The notes under the pieces: model-generated
Seen by the model: the letters and a program-made list of their open reading frames with translations, nothing else
Told to the model about the DNA's origin: nothing
Database searches by the model: none
Assembly: GCA_014529385.2 (NCBI GenBank)
Contig: CM043965.1
Location: 13,536,412 to 13,600,411 of the forward strand
Direction: 5' to 3'
Source of the DNA: Adiantum capillus-veneris
Lineage: Eukaryota; Streptophyta; Polypodiopsida; Polypodiales; Pteridaceae
Length of the DNA stretch: 64,000 bases
Part shown: piece after piece, positions 1 through 11,812 of the stretch
How positions within the stretch are numbered: position 1 is the first letter of the stretch
Layout: each line of letters opens with the position of its first letter
Made by a program: the position numbers and the translations under genes

Positions 1-56
1 CTCTCTCTCTCTCTCTCTCTCTCTCACTCACACACACACACACACACACACACACA
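1..56. repeat. Compound (CT)n-(CA)n microsatellite
   Basis: The window opens inside a CT dinucleotide run (to about 25) that changes into a CA run (about 31-56). It may extend beyond the left edge. Confidence 0.95.
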
Positions 57-353
57 TAAATATCACCTCTATTTTCTATCCTCAATCTCTTTATAGAACA
101 CATTAGGGGGATGCTTTCAAAATGCTCGCTAGAGCATGTAGTTAGCAATTTTGCTATCTCTTAAGCACATATGGACAAATGAGATGTATGTGGCTAAGGG
201 GAATGAAGCCTTGATTAGTGGAAATGGTCCTTGAATTGAGGTTACCATAAGGGAAGAGGGGCCACTTGTTGGGTGATTGAAGCAGTGCAGACTTTAGGAG
301 ACTGAGTGTGTGGCCCATCCTATGGACGGGGGAGGGAGGAAGCTCCCTTTGTG

Positions 354-356
<3 letters not shown>

Positions 357-399
<43 letters not shown>
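357..399. repeat. (GA)n microsatellite
   Basis: An uninterrupted GA run of about 20 units. No gene is seen around it; positions 60-1040 hold no coding region that I can recognise. Confidence 0.95.
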
Positions 400-403
<4 letters not shown>

Positions 404-1040
404 CATTTTCTTGCTCTGGACTCCCCACGTCAATGCCTCCCTAACCAATCAGTCTTGAAGATTGGTTTGTGGTAGATACTCTTAATTTGTGGCTTATAAA
501 AATGCCTTCCCTTAAGCCATCGCCAGACTTTCCGCTCGAAATCTAACTCGCAAATAAGATCAAGTACTTGTCCGGCCCTTCAACAGTCTTTCTTACTAGT
601 AGTTTTTTCAAGTGCCACTAAGGTGAAACTAGGTAGCCAATTGGTCAAATTCTCTCCGGATCTTGTTGCTGTCGTCCCGGAAATGGGCCAATCATCAAAG
701 ACCTTTGTTATTTACCTCTCTAGCTATTTCTCTCCAAAATGAGTTTAATAGTTTGCCACTTTCTTTAAGAGGCAAGGGGACCAGTGTGTTATGGAGTATT
801 GAAAGCATTTGGTAAACTCTCCTCACTTCAGTGTCTTTGTTGCTCTCGTACATGTACCAACTCATTCGTTGTGCCACCTAACCTCAAGTTGGACCACCAA
901 GGGGCCGGTAGTTTGTCATGTACTCCTATCTCTTTCCACTGGCCCCCTTGAGAGTAGAGCTTAGCCTTGTCCATCATATCCTTTGTCATAATCACCCATG
1001 AATGGCCTTCCTTTGTGATTGAGACAACAAATTTAGGAGA

Positions 1041-1240
1041 CTGGGCTTTAGCATGATTAGCAGGGTTAAGTATCATGATACCACCTCGTGTCCCTACATA
1101 GATAATGGTGTGTGTGGTGTTTGGTCATAGAAGTAGGACACTGGGCTTTAGCATGATTAGCAGGGTTAAGTATCGTGATAGCACCTCTTGTTCCTACATA
1201 GATAATGGTGTGTGTGGTGTTTGGTTATAGAAGTAGGTCG
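1041..1240. repeat. Two-copy tandem duplication, 100-bp unit
   Basis: The segment beginning ctgggctttagcatgattag at 1041 recurs at 1141, exactly 100 bp later. The copies differ at only a few positions over the full unit. No protein reading is convincing in either strand. Confidence 0.9.
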
Positions 1241-1567
1241 AGCTATGTTCATGCTCTTCTCCCTACAAATCTGTCCAACTCTCTTGTCTATATGCAATTT
1301 TTCCTTATATACATTCCATTTGGCCTCTCCATCCCTATGCATCACCTACATGGGAAGATCTTGGTAGCCAAAATCACCCCCCACTATATATACATTTTAT
1401 TAATTAAGGGTCTAACAATAACAAATTGCACAATCTAACCTAAATAATTAACAAATATACCTTTGATGTTTCAAAAATGAGTTGAGAAAGCCTAAAAGGA
1501 GTGGACAAATTTTGTGTAAAACCTCCAAGAAATGGCATCTTGCCCATAAAATTCATGGCTACACCAA

Positions 1568-1570
<3 letters not shown>

Positions 1571-1630
<60 letters not shown>
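1571..1630. repeat. (TC)n microsatellite
   Basis: About 30 TC units without interruption. Open frames on either strand here are only translations of the repeat. Confidence 0.95.
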
Positions 1631-1632
<2 letters not shown>

Positions 1633-2713
1633 GACACCCATGGTCAGGCATGTGAGACCATAAGAAACACTCTTGAAACACATGTGTGCATAAGCTTAAT
1701 GCTACTACAACAACTTTTTTGGTCCACACACTATCATGCATAGCATTTCACCTTCTACATTGGAAATCACTCGTGATAGGCCTTCTCTGCCATTGGGACA
1801 TATGGTGACAACATGAAGTGGCACCATGTTAAGCCAGTGTTTAGTAGTTTTGCCATATCAATCATATGAGTCTCATAATAGCATAATAGCACTAGTTTTA
1901 TGCAATGTTTTGCAAATTAAGGCCCTTTCTACTTGTGGGCAATCGTTTTCCAAGCTTGCCCACCAATATCCATAGACTTGAGTGTTCGAGCCTGAGCTCC
2001 ACCACTTCAAGGATGTAGGAGTGTCACTACAACTGATCTTTGGCCTAGAAAAAAAGAGGAAAATTTGTTTCTTGAGACCTAATTCTCTCATGCAAGAAGA
2101 GGGACTCTTTTGAGATACAATGTTGATCTTGATATCCACATAATTTAGATTGTCACTCAAAATGGTACTCATTGTAGCAAAGAATCTTGCATTGCATAGC
2201 TTATCACAAGGTGTTGGGTGAGGAGACATCAAAGTCTCGGCCTGCCTGTAAATTGTATAGCCCCTTTTTGGAAAAGTTCTTTGTACGTTCTTTGCTAAGC
2301 TAATATATAACATTTCCACTAACAATTGAGAGTATGACAAAAAAAAAGAATATTCACTCGTTAGATCATACGAGAAACCAATTTTGGACTCTTTTTCATC
2401 AAGCCTTGTTCATAGTATAGACTTTATGAAGATTGATAGGTAGAGATTAATTAACTCAAAATTAAAATTACAATGAACCTCAAAGCATAGTCTCTGCCTA
2501 GAGGAGCCAAAAGATATAAAAGAATCCAAGCCTCAGCCTTTCATAGTTGCTTACACAATTTAATGTCCTTGTCTTAATGTCATGCAACAAAACAAGGACC
2601 TTTGTGCATTTACATCATAACTTATCAAGCATTTGAAATTAAATGTAAAGCTCTCTAAAATTTTACAAGCTATATTTTTGCCTATGAATCTAACAGCTTT
2701 ATTGTGAAAGCAG

Positions 2714-3799
2714 GTGCTTCCATATATTCTCTCACAGATGATTGGCTCCCTATTGGCTTCCTTAGGCTTACAATTGATTGTGGACGATTCAACATTATTT
2801 TCTCTCATTGTGAACCAGCCCCTGCATCATAGTAGGGCATCCTTTGTCATGGAGGTCATTGCTACCTTTGCTCTCATGCTTGTCAACATGAAGGTTTCTT
2901 GCCATCTTGGTGCGGTATGTTATAATATCATTTCTTATATGATTATTTTTATAAGGTTACTAGATACCCTTCTTTTGGTTAGCAAAACCTTCAATTTTGA
3001 TAGACTTCATTTTAGACTCTTCAATTCTCATTTTTCAAAATACAAAAGCAGCTTAATGAGAGTACTTATAAACTCTTTTGTGTCTTTGGAATAGGGTGGA
3101 GTGGTTGGAGTACTTGTAGGACCTTTCATCATTGGCACAACTGTCGCATTAGCCGGATTATATGCCGGGTATGTTTAGTACATATAATAGTTTCTTTCAA
3201 TCACATATAACAACTCATGTTATACACTTTACTAATATTGCTAAGACTTGTCTATGTGTCTAATATACACACCTATACAGCATGGGAACACATTGTGTAT
3301 ATTTTTTATACGTGTGTGTGTGTGTGTGTGTGTGTAAATACTTATAAGGGCACGACTAGTCATGCTCACCGTTTTTCTTCCTTATATGCATGTATATGTC
3401 TAGCATGCACAAATACACTTTCACATTTCTACTAGTGCTAAGTTTAAAGGAGGCAAGAGAACCATGCATTGATTTGCACATACGAATTATGATTAAGGAT
3501 CACGTACTATTTGACTAACAAAATCTCTTTATTTTGGTTTTCGTAGGCCATTATGTGGTGGTCTCTCGATGAACCCTGCAAGATCTATTGGACCAGCATT
3601 AGTAGCAGTGAATTTCAAGTCTTTGCACATTTTTGTAATTGGACCCATAATTGGAGCACTATCAAGTGCACTAATCTACAATACAATCACCTCAACAAAC
3701 AATGATAGTGTCGTGCTAAGACTTTATAAACATGTAGTTGATTTTGTTAGGGCTGGGACCCATACAACTTCATCGCAAAAGGATATGTCATGCTCTTGA
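2714..3799 (+). CDS. Aquaporin (MIP family, NIP-like), 3' three exons only
   Basis: This is the C-terminal half of a membrane channel of the major intrinsic protein family, which conducts water or small uncharged solutes. Three exons fit together: 2714-2914, 3095-3168 and 3547-3799 (stop TGA). They are separated by GT-AG introns of 180 and 378 bp, and the middle join restores a glycine codon. Visible features are a hydrophobic segment containing YILSQMIGSLLASLGL, another at FVMEVIATFALML, a glycine-rich helix, then the second pore box as SMNPARSIGPA, followed by VIGPIIGALSSALIY, which resembles NIP (nodulin-26-like) proteins. The tail is short and hydrophilic. The exons for the N-terminus and the first NPA box are not found between 1 and 2713. 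They may lie left of the window beyond a long intron, or the gene may be truncated. The residues just before the second NPA box (GPLCGGL) and a longer stretch in the preceding helix differ from the NIP pattern I know. An AATAAA lies at 3937-3942. Confidence 0.75.
3312..3335. repeat. (GT)n microsatellite inside aquaporin intron
   Basis: A run of about 12 GT units lies in the second visible intron of the aquaporin gene. Confidence 0.9.
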
Positions 3800-3995
3800 C
3801 TAAAAAAAACGACCTCATTGGATTTTCACCGTTGTAGAATCTTCACATGGCCTAACATGATGAATAAGATTCTTAAAATGTCAACTATTTTGAAATTTCA
3901 TTATCAAAAAATGATTCTCATTTCATGCAGAAAGATAATAAAAGAGTTTTATAAAAATACATGCCTTTGTTTCATAGTTTTATTTGAATATAATC

Positions 3996-4153
3996 GCACA
4001 ATCAAGGCTAAACTAGGTTAAGATTTCTTGGTAGCCATGCTCGTCATAGCCCACTAAGAGTGTTGTGTAGTCATAATTGCACAATCAAGGCTAAACTAGG
4101 TTAAGATAGCTTGGTAGCCATGCTTGTCATAGCCCACTAAGAGTCTTGTGTAG
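3996..4153. repeat. Two-copy tandem duplication, 83-bp period
   Basis: A roughly 75-bp block beginning gcacaatcaaggctaaacta at 3996 recurs at 4079 with about four mismatches. It lies just downstream of the aquaporin stop codon and shows no coding signal. Confidence 0.9.
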
Positions 4154-4693
4154 AATAGCTCAAGAGGTCTTCATAGCTACATAGAACGAGGCAAACAACA
4201 TATTATTTTCTCGCAACTATTTAGTCAAGCGGATTGGAAAATAACTTCAAGATGCATTTATTCTATTGGCCAGTCATTCGATTCCTCTCCTTCAAGGCTA
4301 GAGATCTTGTGAAGATTCTCCTCTCAATTTATTTTTCAAAATGGGTCACACCTACTGGCCAATTGTCACCCTAAATTATTTTGGAGCATTGTTAGGTCCA
4401 AAACATAGGATTGTATAGAGTATTCTACTTTGTAATCTCTTATTAATAGCCAAGTAAGTTGATTTGAGATAGTTGGCAATACACTATAACTTGTCCAGCC
4501 ATGTATGATCCGTAGAAGAGGATTCTATGCAACATTGATTAGGTAAAAATCTCAAAGAAATTTGCATATTTATGGAAGAGGAAGAGCTCATCATCTCCAT
4601 GCATGCTCCCAATTTTCTTTTGTAATCATTACCTCTTTCAAGATTTCTATGCTTGAGATGTGGTGGGTTTGCTAATTAAAGCTTATCATTCCT

Positions 4694-4905
4694 CCGGGGA
4701 GGTCACCTAATTAAAATGTAACCTATCACGTGAGTCAATGGAAGGGTATTTACAGTTCTTGAAACTTACAAAAATATATATATACAGAAGGGCATTATTT
4801 TTTCAAATTTGAAAAAAACTTACAGATTTTAAAAGAAAAGGATACATTATATTTTTAACGAAATTCACAAATAAGGGGTTTTACAAACATGTCTTGAACG
4901 CACGT
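4694..4905 (+). repeat. Dispersed non-coding repeat, copy 1
   Basis: This stretch runs from ccggggaggtcacctaa to gaacgcacgt and recurs in the same orientation at 17633-17847 with scattered substitutions and small indels. It is A/T-rich in the middle and holds no open frame. I see no terminal inverted repeat or target duplication, so the element type is unknown. It could be part of an LTR or a non-autonomous element. Confidence 0.85.
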
Positions 4906-5208
4906 GATATGGTAGTTTTACACATAGTGAACCCCCCGAGATCATTCTCTCCCTCCTTGTTTATGATCTCTATCTCCAATGTTCTCGTAACATAATGATA
5001 ATTTCTTTTGATTAAATTTTTTAAGTGCTTAATCTTCTTGCTTGCTACACGTAAAACTCCTTGTAATATGCCTAAGTGTCTTGTAATTAGAGTTTGATAT
5101 GAGTAATTTGGGCATAGACTAAGCGACATTACATCTCTTGGAATAGACCTATTGGGATTGAAGGCAACAGTTAAAACTTCTTACAAGCCACACGTGTGGG
5201 ATTGGTTA

Positions 5209-5232
5209 GAGAGAGAGAGAGAGAGAGAGAGG
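5209..5232. repeat. (GA)n microsatellite
   Basis: About 12 GA units, soon after the short palindrome ccacacgtgtgg at 5188-5199. Confidence 0.85.
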
Positions 5233-7139
5233 AACTATTGTTCCAGTTACACAAGCATGTATGTGTAGAACTAGGTATTAGAAACTTGGTGTACATAGAG
5301 GTTGTCTTTTCATTTCTCTCTAACTATTTCAATGTTTCTAACTCTAATTTCAGAGGCCTTTGCAGGATCTGAGGTGTTATGTACATTTTTCCTATGTAGA
5401 AAGAGAAATGATGAGGACGATTACTTTTTTGCTTGATTAATAAGGATTTTGACATCAAAGATATTGGTAGACTCAAGAGAGGAATAAGATAAGAGTACAG
5501 AATTGGGAGTAGTGGGAGCTTGGGTGTGTAAGTCTAGCGATACACGCGTGCATGTGCGCGCGCATACACACGCACACACTCCACATTTCATTCTCTTAAT
5601 TTCCTACTGATTGCTAGAAACTCTCTATCATTGCACTAAGTGAATGCTCATTTGAGCTTGCCAATAACTGAGGAGTCAGAATAGGAGTATAAATTAGGGC
5701 AATAACTCCAGGTTTGAATGTGAGTGTGCATGCTTCAAATAATGCAAGTATGTGTAATAGTATGTAAATTAGGTCCAATTGAGTGTGTTGGCGTTGGTCT
5801 TGCAACTTGCAAGTGGGAATATCTCTATTGGGGTAAAGGCCACTTTGGCCAAACATTTACCTAGAACCTACTATCACACCTAGCTATTCTTATCTATAGA
5901 ATAAGGAGGATACCATAGTCTTTTTGTATGAGCTCCATCTATCATATGATTTCCCTCGTGTCCTTCCTCACATGCATGCACACAAACACCTCTCTCACAT
6001 CGAATACTTTCAACTCATATTGGAGCTAAGTGAAGGCCTTGCACCATTTTGACATCACTGTTGATGAAACTATGAAAAAGTTATGCTAGTTTTGTAGCAA
6101 AAATATCTCTATAGAAGGCAAATTTTAGCTTAATTCCTATGATCCTTCCTAGGGTTTTGGTCATCTACAACTTTCTAGTTGGATTCTTAAAAAAGAAAAA
6201 TGCACCAATTTTGTTGTACATTCTATAGACTCCGACTGCATGTCGTCTACACACAGACCCAATTTTGGCAGCTTGACTACCTCCTAGTGTAAATAGGTTT
6301 TGAGCAAATTGTTCACATGGGTTATGCATTTTGATGTGGTTTATATTTTGTAGTAAAATAAAATAAAATTCCTAACTGTTTGAGAGCTATTATTTATGGA
6401 CAGAGTATACCTTGTTTTATATCTTTGTAGATGCGTTATGGACCAAACATGTATGCCATGTGTAGTTGAGAGCTGAGTCCTGACATATTGTACGTATAGT
6501 TTCAGCCTTGATTCATAGGTGGTTGGATTTTGAAAAAAACTCCAAGTTATAGGTTCTTTTATTGGAGATTCTTAGATTTGTATTCGTTTTGAAACTCTAC
6601 AAGATACATCTGAGCATTGTTTTTTCTCACGGTTTATGCACTTTGTACAATATTGATTGATTGTGATCTTTTGAGAGTTGGACATTGTAGGGAGTTAGTC
6701 CAAAGATATTTTTTATGCTTGCATACTATTGGTGCTTGTTTATGCACATATGTTGCTACATATAGTTGTGATTTTCTCGTGATTTATGTACGTTGAGTTC
6801 TGGATACTGACTTGTACACCATTTTGGAGCCTGGTAGTTTGATCATTGTTGAGCCTTGATCAAAGTCATTGAGTCTACTAAATCTTTTGGAGGGTCTTGC
6901 ATGAGGTTTTTTTTTAAGCTAGGAGATTCTCAAATGTTAGGATCTCTTTGGTGATATAAGTGGTTGAAGTTACCCCTTTATGAGACCTTGCTATAGGCTA
7001 TGTATAGAGAGGACTAGGTGCTTCATGCATGGTACATTAGGTCAATGAGATACTCTCTATGCATACTGTCAGTGTTTTGACAGCTTATCATACTCATTTT
7101 TTCAAATGAAATTCTATTCCATTTATTGTAGAAACTGTG
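5233..7139. other. No gene recognised
   Basis: A/T-rich sequence with short alternating purine-pyrimidine tracts (about 5540-5580). I see no coding region, RNA gene or transposon boundary in it. Confidence 0.5.
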
Positions 7140-7179
7140 TCAAAATTTTTTGAGATTCTCATCATAAAAGCGACTCTCA

Positions 7180-7265
7180 ATAGTTATGACCTCGTCTTCT
7201 AAAATGAGACCTACAATATTCAAAAACTTGATGGCACAAACTTCTCCCTTTGGAAAGAATAGATT
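7180..7265 (+). pseudogene. Ty1/copia gag N-terminal fragment
   Basis: Reading the plus strand from about 7209 gives YNIQKLDGTNFSLWKE and then stops. It closely matches the start of the gag of copia-1 in this window (YNIKKLDGTNFPLWKK at residues 10-25). A possible start, MTSSSKM, lies just upstream in another frame, so there is at least one frameshift. Nothing of pol follows, and no LTR was found. This is a small relic of a copia element related to copia-1. Confidence 0.6.
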
Positions 7266-7467
7266 TAGGATATGTTGATTCCCAATTACTAGATCTATTG
7301 TTTGAACACCAAGTGGGGGGAAATATTTTTTGGGGAGCATTTTTTGGCAAGTGCTTTTTTGGAATTCGACGAGCACATTCCAAAAAGATTCCTTTCCTTT
7401 CTCAACCCTTAGTTGATGATCCACTCCTTCTTTCTCTCTCTTGAATGGCCTTTTCCTCTCTCTTCCT

Positions 7468-7469
<2 letters not shown>

Positions 7470-7523
<54 letters not shown>
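7470..7523. repeat. (TC)n microsatellite
   Basis: A long CT/TC tract preceded by degenerate CT-rich sequence (7431-7481). Long open frames across 7140-7793 are produced by this tract and similar ones. Confidence 0.9.
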
Positions 7524-7526
<3 letters not shown>

Positions 7527-7857
7527 CCTCATCCTTAACTGAGATGTATCTAACACTCCCTTCGCTTAGAAAGACCTTTTGTAATGTCTTGTTTTTGGTC
7601 CCATAGTTCATATATGTCCTCCGTGGATGATAATTTAATCTCTCTCTCTCTCTCAATTTTTCCCTTGGCGAGCACACCTCGATCAAACATCCATCATTCA
7701 GAAATCTCCCTCTTTTTCTTCTCTCTTCTCTCTCTATCTCTCTCACACACACAGATTTCTTTTTTTGGTGATCACACATATATCAAGGATTAAAACACAC
7801 TCAAATCATTAAACACGTACGCTTTCAAATATTTAACACAAGTTGATCACAAATTGT

Positions 7858-7860
<3 letters not shown>

Positions 7861-7923
<63 letters not shown>

Positions 7924-7924
7924 G
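7861..7924. repeat. Compound (CT)n-(CA)n microsatellite
   Basis: About 24 CT units followed by about 8 CA units, the same CT-to-CA transition as at the left edge of the window. Confidence 0.95.
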
Positions 7925-8183
7925 GACAAGTATATGTCTAAATCATTTTGCATTGAGATTAATGCTAATAAGTGGAGATATAGAATGATTGTTAAACCAA
8001 GATAATCCAAAACATTTTTGCAAGTGGTCCAATACCAAAACAATCCAAATCAACTTTGCCAGATTCAATGCATGGTGAAAAAGGTATCACAAAATTATCC
8101 AAACATGGGGATTTTTACTCTAGGTTGGGATATGTGTGTTCACCACTAAGAGCATTGTAAACATCTACTTTGCCTAGCTTAAG

Positions 8184-8840
8184 CTAATGTATGAACATGT
8201 TTTCATTTTGGCTCAATCTAAGCACTCTCAATAAAATGAAGTACAAGTGCCTGCAAGCCAAATAAGATTTCTTCTTGGCCTCCTTGTTGGTGAAATCAAG
8301 GCATGTGCAGTAGGGCTCATCCTCATACACCCCCACATGTCCGTCTCTTGCATGAGACTCCACCTTGAAGGCTTCATGTGCATTGTCTATAATGGATTTT
8401 TCGTCAATCACCTTATCCTTTAAACAAAGAGCCAAACCAATTTCCTTTGCTGCCTCCTCTAAAATGGAAGTACAAAATTTGACTCTTATACAATTTCTTA
8501 GTATTGAACCACTACTACGTGCTTTTGTTGAAGTGGTGGAGTCACCTCCACCCCTGGGAGGAGTTCGGATTGTTGTTGCACCCAATTGTTCTTTTCCAAT
8601 TGTCTCCACTTGAAATACTCCATCAAGCAAAATCTCAACTTCTTTGTCTATAAGATTTGTTCCTAGATCAACCGGCCAAATTGTTGGTGGAGGAGTTGGT
8701 CTTGGATTTATGTTTTGGTCCACAACATAAAAATGAACAACATGGTTGGGACAGAACCAAAACCATTTCCTGAGTAGCCCATTTTGATGTTTTCTATACC
8801 CCTCAAAAGAAGGTGCAAGAGTCCCTTTACTACCTGCCAC
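8184..8840 (-). pseudogene. SWIM-type zinc-motif ORF, probable Mutator-like transposase relic
   Basis: A 218-codon open frame. Near its C-terminus is CTCLDFTNKEAKKK followed by CRHLYF, that is CxC, about 15 residues, then CxH, the ligand pattern of the SWIM zinc domain. SWIM domains occur in the C-terminal part of plant Mutator-like (MULE) and FAR1-type transposases, where they are thought to bind DNA or protein. The N-terminal two thirds is not recognised and includes a Pro-rich linker. Upstream on the same strand (8898-10992) are further broken frames, one with a GRPRK basic motif of the kind that follows transposase domains. No catalytic DDE core or terminal inverted repeat could be identified. 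It is either the end of an eroded MULE or a host protein that carries SWIM; the relic reading fits the surrounding decay better. Confidence 0.5.
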
Positions 8841-8897
8841 TATATTTTGTTCACAACTTTTTTTCCACCATTGGGGGTGCCACTACATGTTACACGG

Positions 8898-9883
8898 CTA
8901 CCGATTGGAGTTTTTTGAATGTCCACATAGCATCATTGACCTTTTGTTCAAAACACAAACCTTTGCCTTGTCTTTAGAATTCTCACTCCCATAATGTTGC
9001 CCCTGAATCCTCCCTAAAAATGATCTTTCTAGGCCTTCCACGTGATGTGCGATCACGGGTTTTTGCATTGTACATTGGTCTATCTGTGGATTCATCCTCA
9101 ACATCAATCATACTCAATGGCCCTTGCCTTTTCCAAACGGTTTTTTTGTCTCCATCAAGAGGAGTGCAAGACTTATACATGGGTGTTCAAGATGTAGCCT
9201 CATTTACTACTCCTATAACATGTGTTGGACTAGAGGAAAGTTTTTTGTCTCCTTCAAGAGGAGTGCAAGACTTATACATGGGTGTTCAAGATGTAGCCTC
9301 ATTTACTACTCTTATAACATGTGTTGGACTAGAGGAAACTCTCTCCTTGAGTCTCTCTAATGAAAGACTCTTTCTAATAGGTTTACCTTCAGAGTAAGAA
9401 ACTCCCTTTGTACTTTGTAGTATTGCATTCGCCATGTCTAAAGTACATGCATCATACAACGAGATTTTTTTTTTAATCCCTCGCTTGCAAGCTCCCATGC
9501 TTTCTCTCGATCAAGTTAGTTCTTGGAGTGTTTTCCCTATCACCACTTATCTCTAATACTATCATTTTGCTCTCCCAATATACAATAAGCACCTCCCACT
9601 AGCTCAACCAAGAGTCCATTGTGGGGATGTTTTTGTCTATGCAATGTCCATTGCGCCACTATTGTCAAAGGAGATGAGATTTTGCTGCAGCTACCTCTCT
9701 AGAGGGGAGGCAAAACATCACTCTTTGTGAGTTTGTTGAGATGAAGAAACAATATACTTTGTTGTGTGTGCCACCATGGTTTGCTTCCAATGAAATAGGC
9801 AAGATCTCTCTAATATTGTAGAACATTGTCTTTCCAACCATTGAATAGAGTGCAAATTTCATTCCAATTGGCTTGAGCTTCAT
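8898..9883 (-). pseudogene. Eroded coding relic, probably same transposon as the SWIM ORF
   Basis: Minus-strand frames here are broken by many stops but keep protein-like stretches: TNLIERKHGSL (around 9500) and GRPRKIIFREDSG (around 9020). The first resembles the (T)N-x-[VI]-E segment near the end of MULE cores, and the second resembles the basic linker common in these transposases. The frame around 9240-9340 is internally duplicated (see the 99-bp tandem repeat). Assignment rests on these short resemblances and on the SWIM ORF downstream. Confidence 0.3.
9142..9339. repeat. Two-copy tandem duplication, 99-bp unit
   Basis: Units 9142-9240 and 9241-9339 are nearly identical, differing at only a few sites. 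The period is a multiple of three, so the duplication would not have shifted the minus-strand reading frame it lies in. Confidence 0.9.
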
Positions 9884-10524
9884 CGGTCATTAATCCATGG
9901 AAATGTGCTCTTCACATCCATGCCCCTCCATAACTCCATTTATGCACTACCAAAAAAGGATTTGTGCTTCCATGTCCTCCTCTTTCATCTCACAAGTTGC
10001 AATAGTGAGGAGATCTTGCATGCTTTAACATAAAACATTCATATTTGTATACAAATTATTAGTTGTTTCTTAAGATATATAAAACTTTAAAAATATGTTC
10101 CTAAAATAACAAACCTTTGATCGTAAACATGGTATGCCATGGTCGCCCAATCTACCACTCGATGAGTGTGATCAAATTGCATCCAAGCGTGCTAAAGATC
10201 TCCAGTTCCACTTCGTCGTATCTGATTATCCATATCAAGAGGCAAGGCCAACCGTAGACGTCTTGAACACAAAGCACCACTCCCCTTCTGCCCCTTGCTC
10301 GGGAAATGTACTTCTATGAAAAAAATCAGATGTGTAATCCCTTTTTTAACAAAGACTCTACACCAAATCTCTCCTTTGTTGGCCCATTTCTTGTTGCTGC
10401 AACGGACCTATGAAACCTGTATTGTAGAATTTAGTTTCTTTGAAATAATATGCACAAACAAGAGAAACAAGTAATCATCCTCACCAATTATCCCCCACTA
10501 AGAGGCCCATTACTTCAACAAAAT

Positions 10525-10992
10525 TTAAAATTCTTGATCACCAAGCACATGGCGAGATCTCCCTTCTTGCATTAGACTTGTTGTCACAATTTCCTTTGCC
10601 ATACACATTTGTAGCTTTCCTACACCTGCATGTTTGTCTACATTGAGGACTCGTGCATCCATTTCTTTGGTTTTATCGATGAGTCTTTTGGATGTACCAT
10701 CCCTCTTGTCATCTTGGTTATTTCCTTGATGTACCATCAATATGCTCATGTTTTCATCCCTTGGTATGGTATAATATACAAAGCAATCACATGTGTGCAA
10801 ACAAATGGGTGGTTGTCCACAATAGTGGCAAGTAAGATTGCCTCCAATTCCATTAGAAAACTCACCCATACAAGGTAATTTTAACATACTACCATTGAAA
10901 TGCATCGTGGTTGACTTTCCAAAATTACCCAATTTGGGAAAACTTTCATTGAGACACTTTAGGACACCTGCACAATGGCTTTTGAGATACAC
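10525..10992 (-). pseudogene. Cys/His-rich ORF, possible transposase N-terminus
   Basis: A 155-codon frame with a compact cluster CHYCGQPPICLHTCDC, a potential zinc-binding site of CxxC...H..CxC type, followed by a hydrophilic, charged C-terminus. Cys/His clusters of this sort occur at the N-terminus of some plant Mutator-like proteins. It lies upstream of the SWIM ORF on the same strand, which is the expected order. Function is not established, and I would not call it a working gene. Confidence 0.3.
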
Positions 10993-11812
10993 TCTATAAA
11001 ATGCAATGTTGGAAGTTTGCAGTTTGATCTAGTGGTGTAAATCATACTTATTATCCATAGCATCCATTGGATGAACCTTTCCTAAGGTCAATGGAAACTC
11101 AAACACCATCTTACCATTGTATACCTTTGGAATTTCCAACATTTGTTTAATTTTCATCATCTTTGAAATAAGCTTCCTCGATGTGTTGGGCCTTTTCAAT
11201 TGAGGTTTTTAAAAAAAGACAAAATGCTATTTGTTCTATTTACCTCGGCATAGTTTTGCAATGATTTCTTCCCATAAATTTGTTCCTTGCTTGGGCTAGT
11301 AAGGTCTATGTAGGAATTCTCCACCAAAGGAACAGCCACGCCACTTGAATTTGAGACGAAGTCATCTTGAACATCACCATGAACTTTGTAGAGAGAGATT
11401 CATCCACAACATAAAACTCCTCTCCTAATTAAGTGATTGCTTGTTTTCTCTAGTGGCACTGTCAACTCCTCACTCCCAACCATGACAATGGCATATAGAG
11501 CACTGAATGTTTGCAACACAACATGCTCCTGCAAATATCTAACCCCAAAAATAATCTTCCTATTGGTAAAGGAAAAAGATCTTTCAAAAGAAGGGAAGAA
11601 TAAAGTACACAAGAAGATAGCAGAGTTGAAAAATTAGTAGTAGATTGAAAAAATGAGAGTGGAAGTGGCTAAGGGTGTTTAGAAGAGTTAAGGGCATTTT
11701 GTATTGATCTTGATAGTTATTAATATTATTTTTTTTAAAAATGAAATTCAGAATAAAATATCTTTAAAATAAATGTATTCCATTACCAGAGAGAGTTCTT
11801 TTGAATCCGTAA

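Noticed and set aside
828-1076. Minus-strand frame containing NPAN, considered as the missing first NPA box of the aquaporin
   Set aside because: Wrong strand, no surrounding hydrophobic helix, and the sequence belongs to the 100-bp tandem duplication.
1492-1743. Long Ser-Leu and Arg-Glu frames on both strands
   Set aside because: They are translations of the (TC)n microsatellite; the same applies to frames at 7402-7779, 25454-25709 and 55375-55625.
1925-2075. Possible tRNA-derived SINE: gttcgagcc resembles an RNA polymerase III B box with an A-run downstream
   Set aside because: No convincing A box at the right distance, no target duplication and no second copy in the window.
1873-2340. 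155-codon minus-strand frame
   Set aside because: No recognisable domain and mixed composition; I could not separate it from a chance frame.
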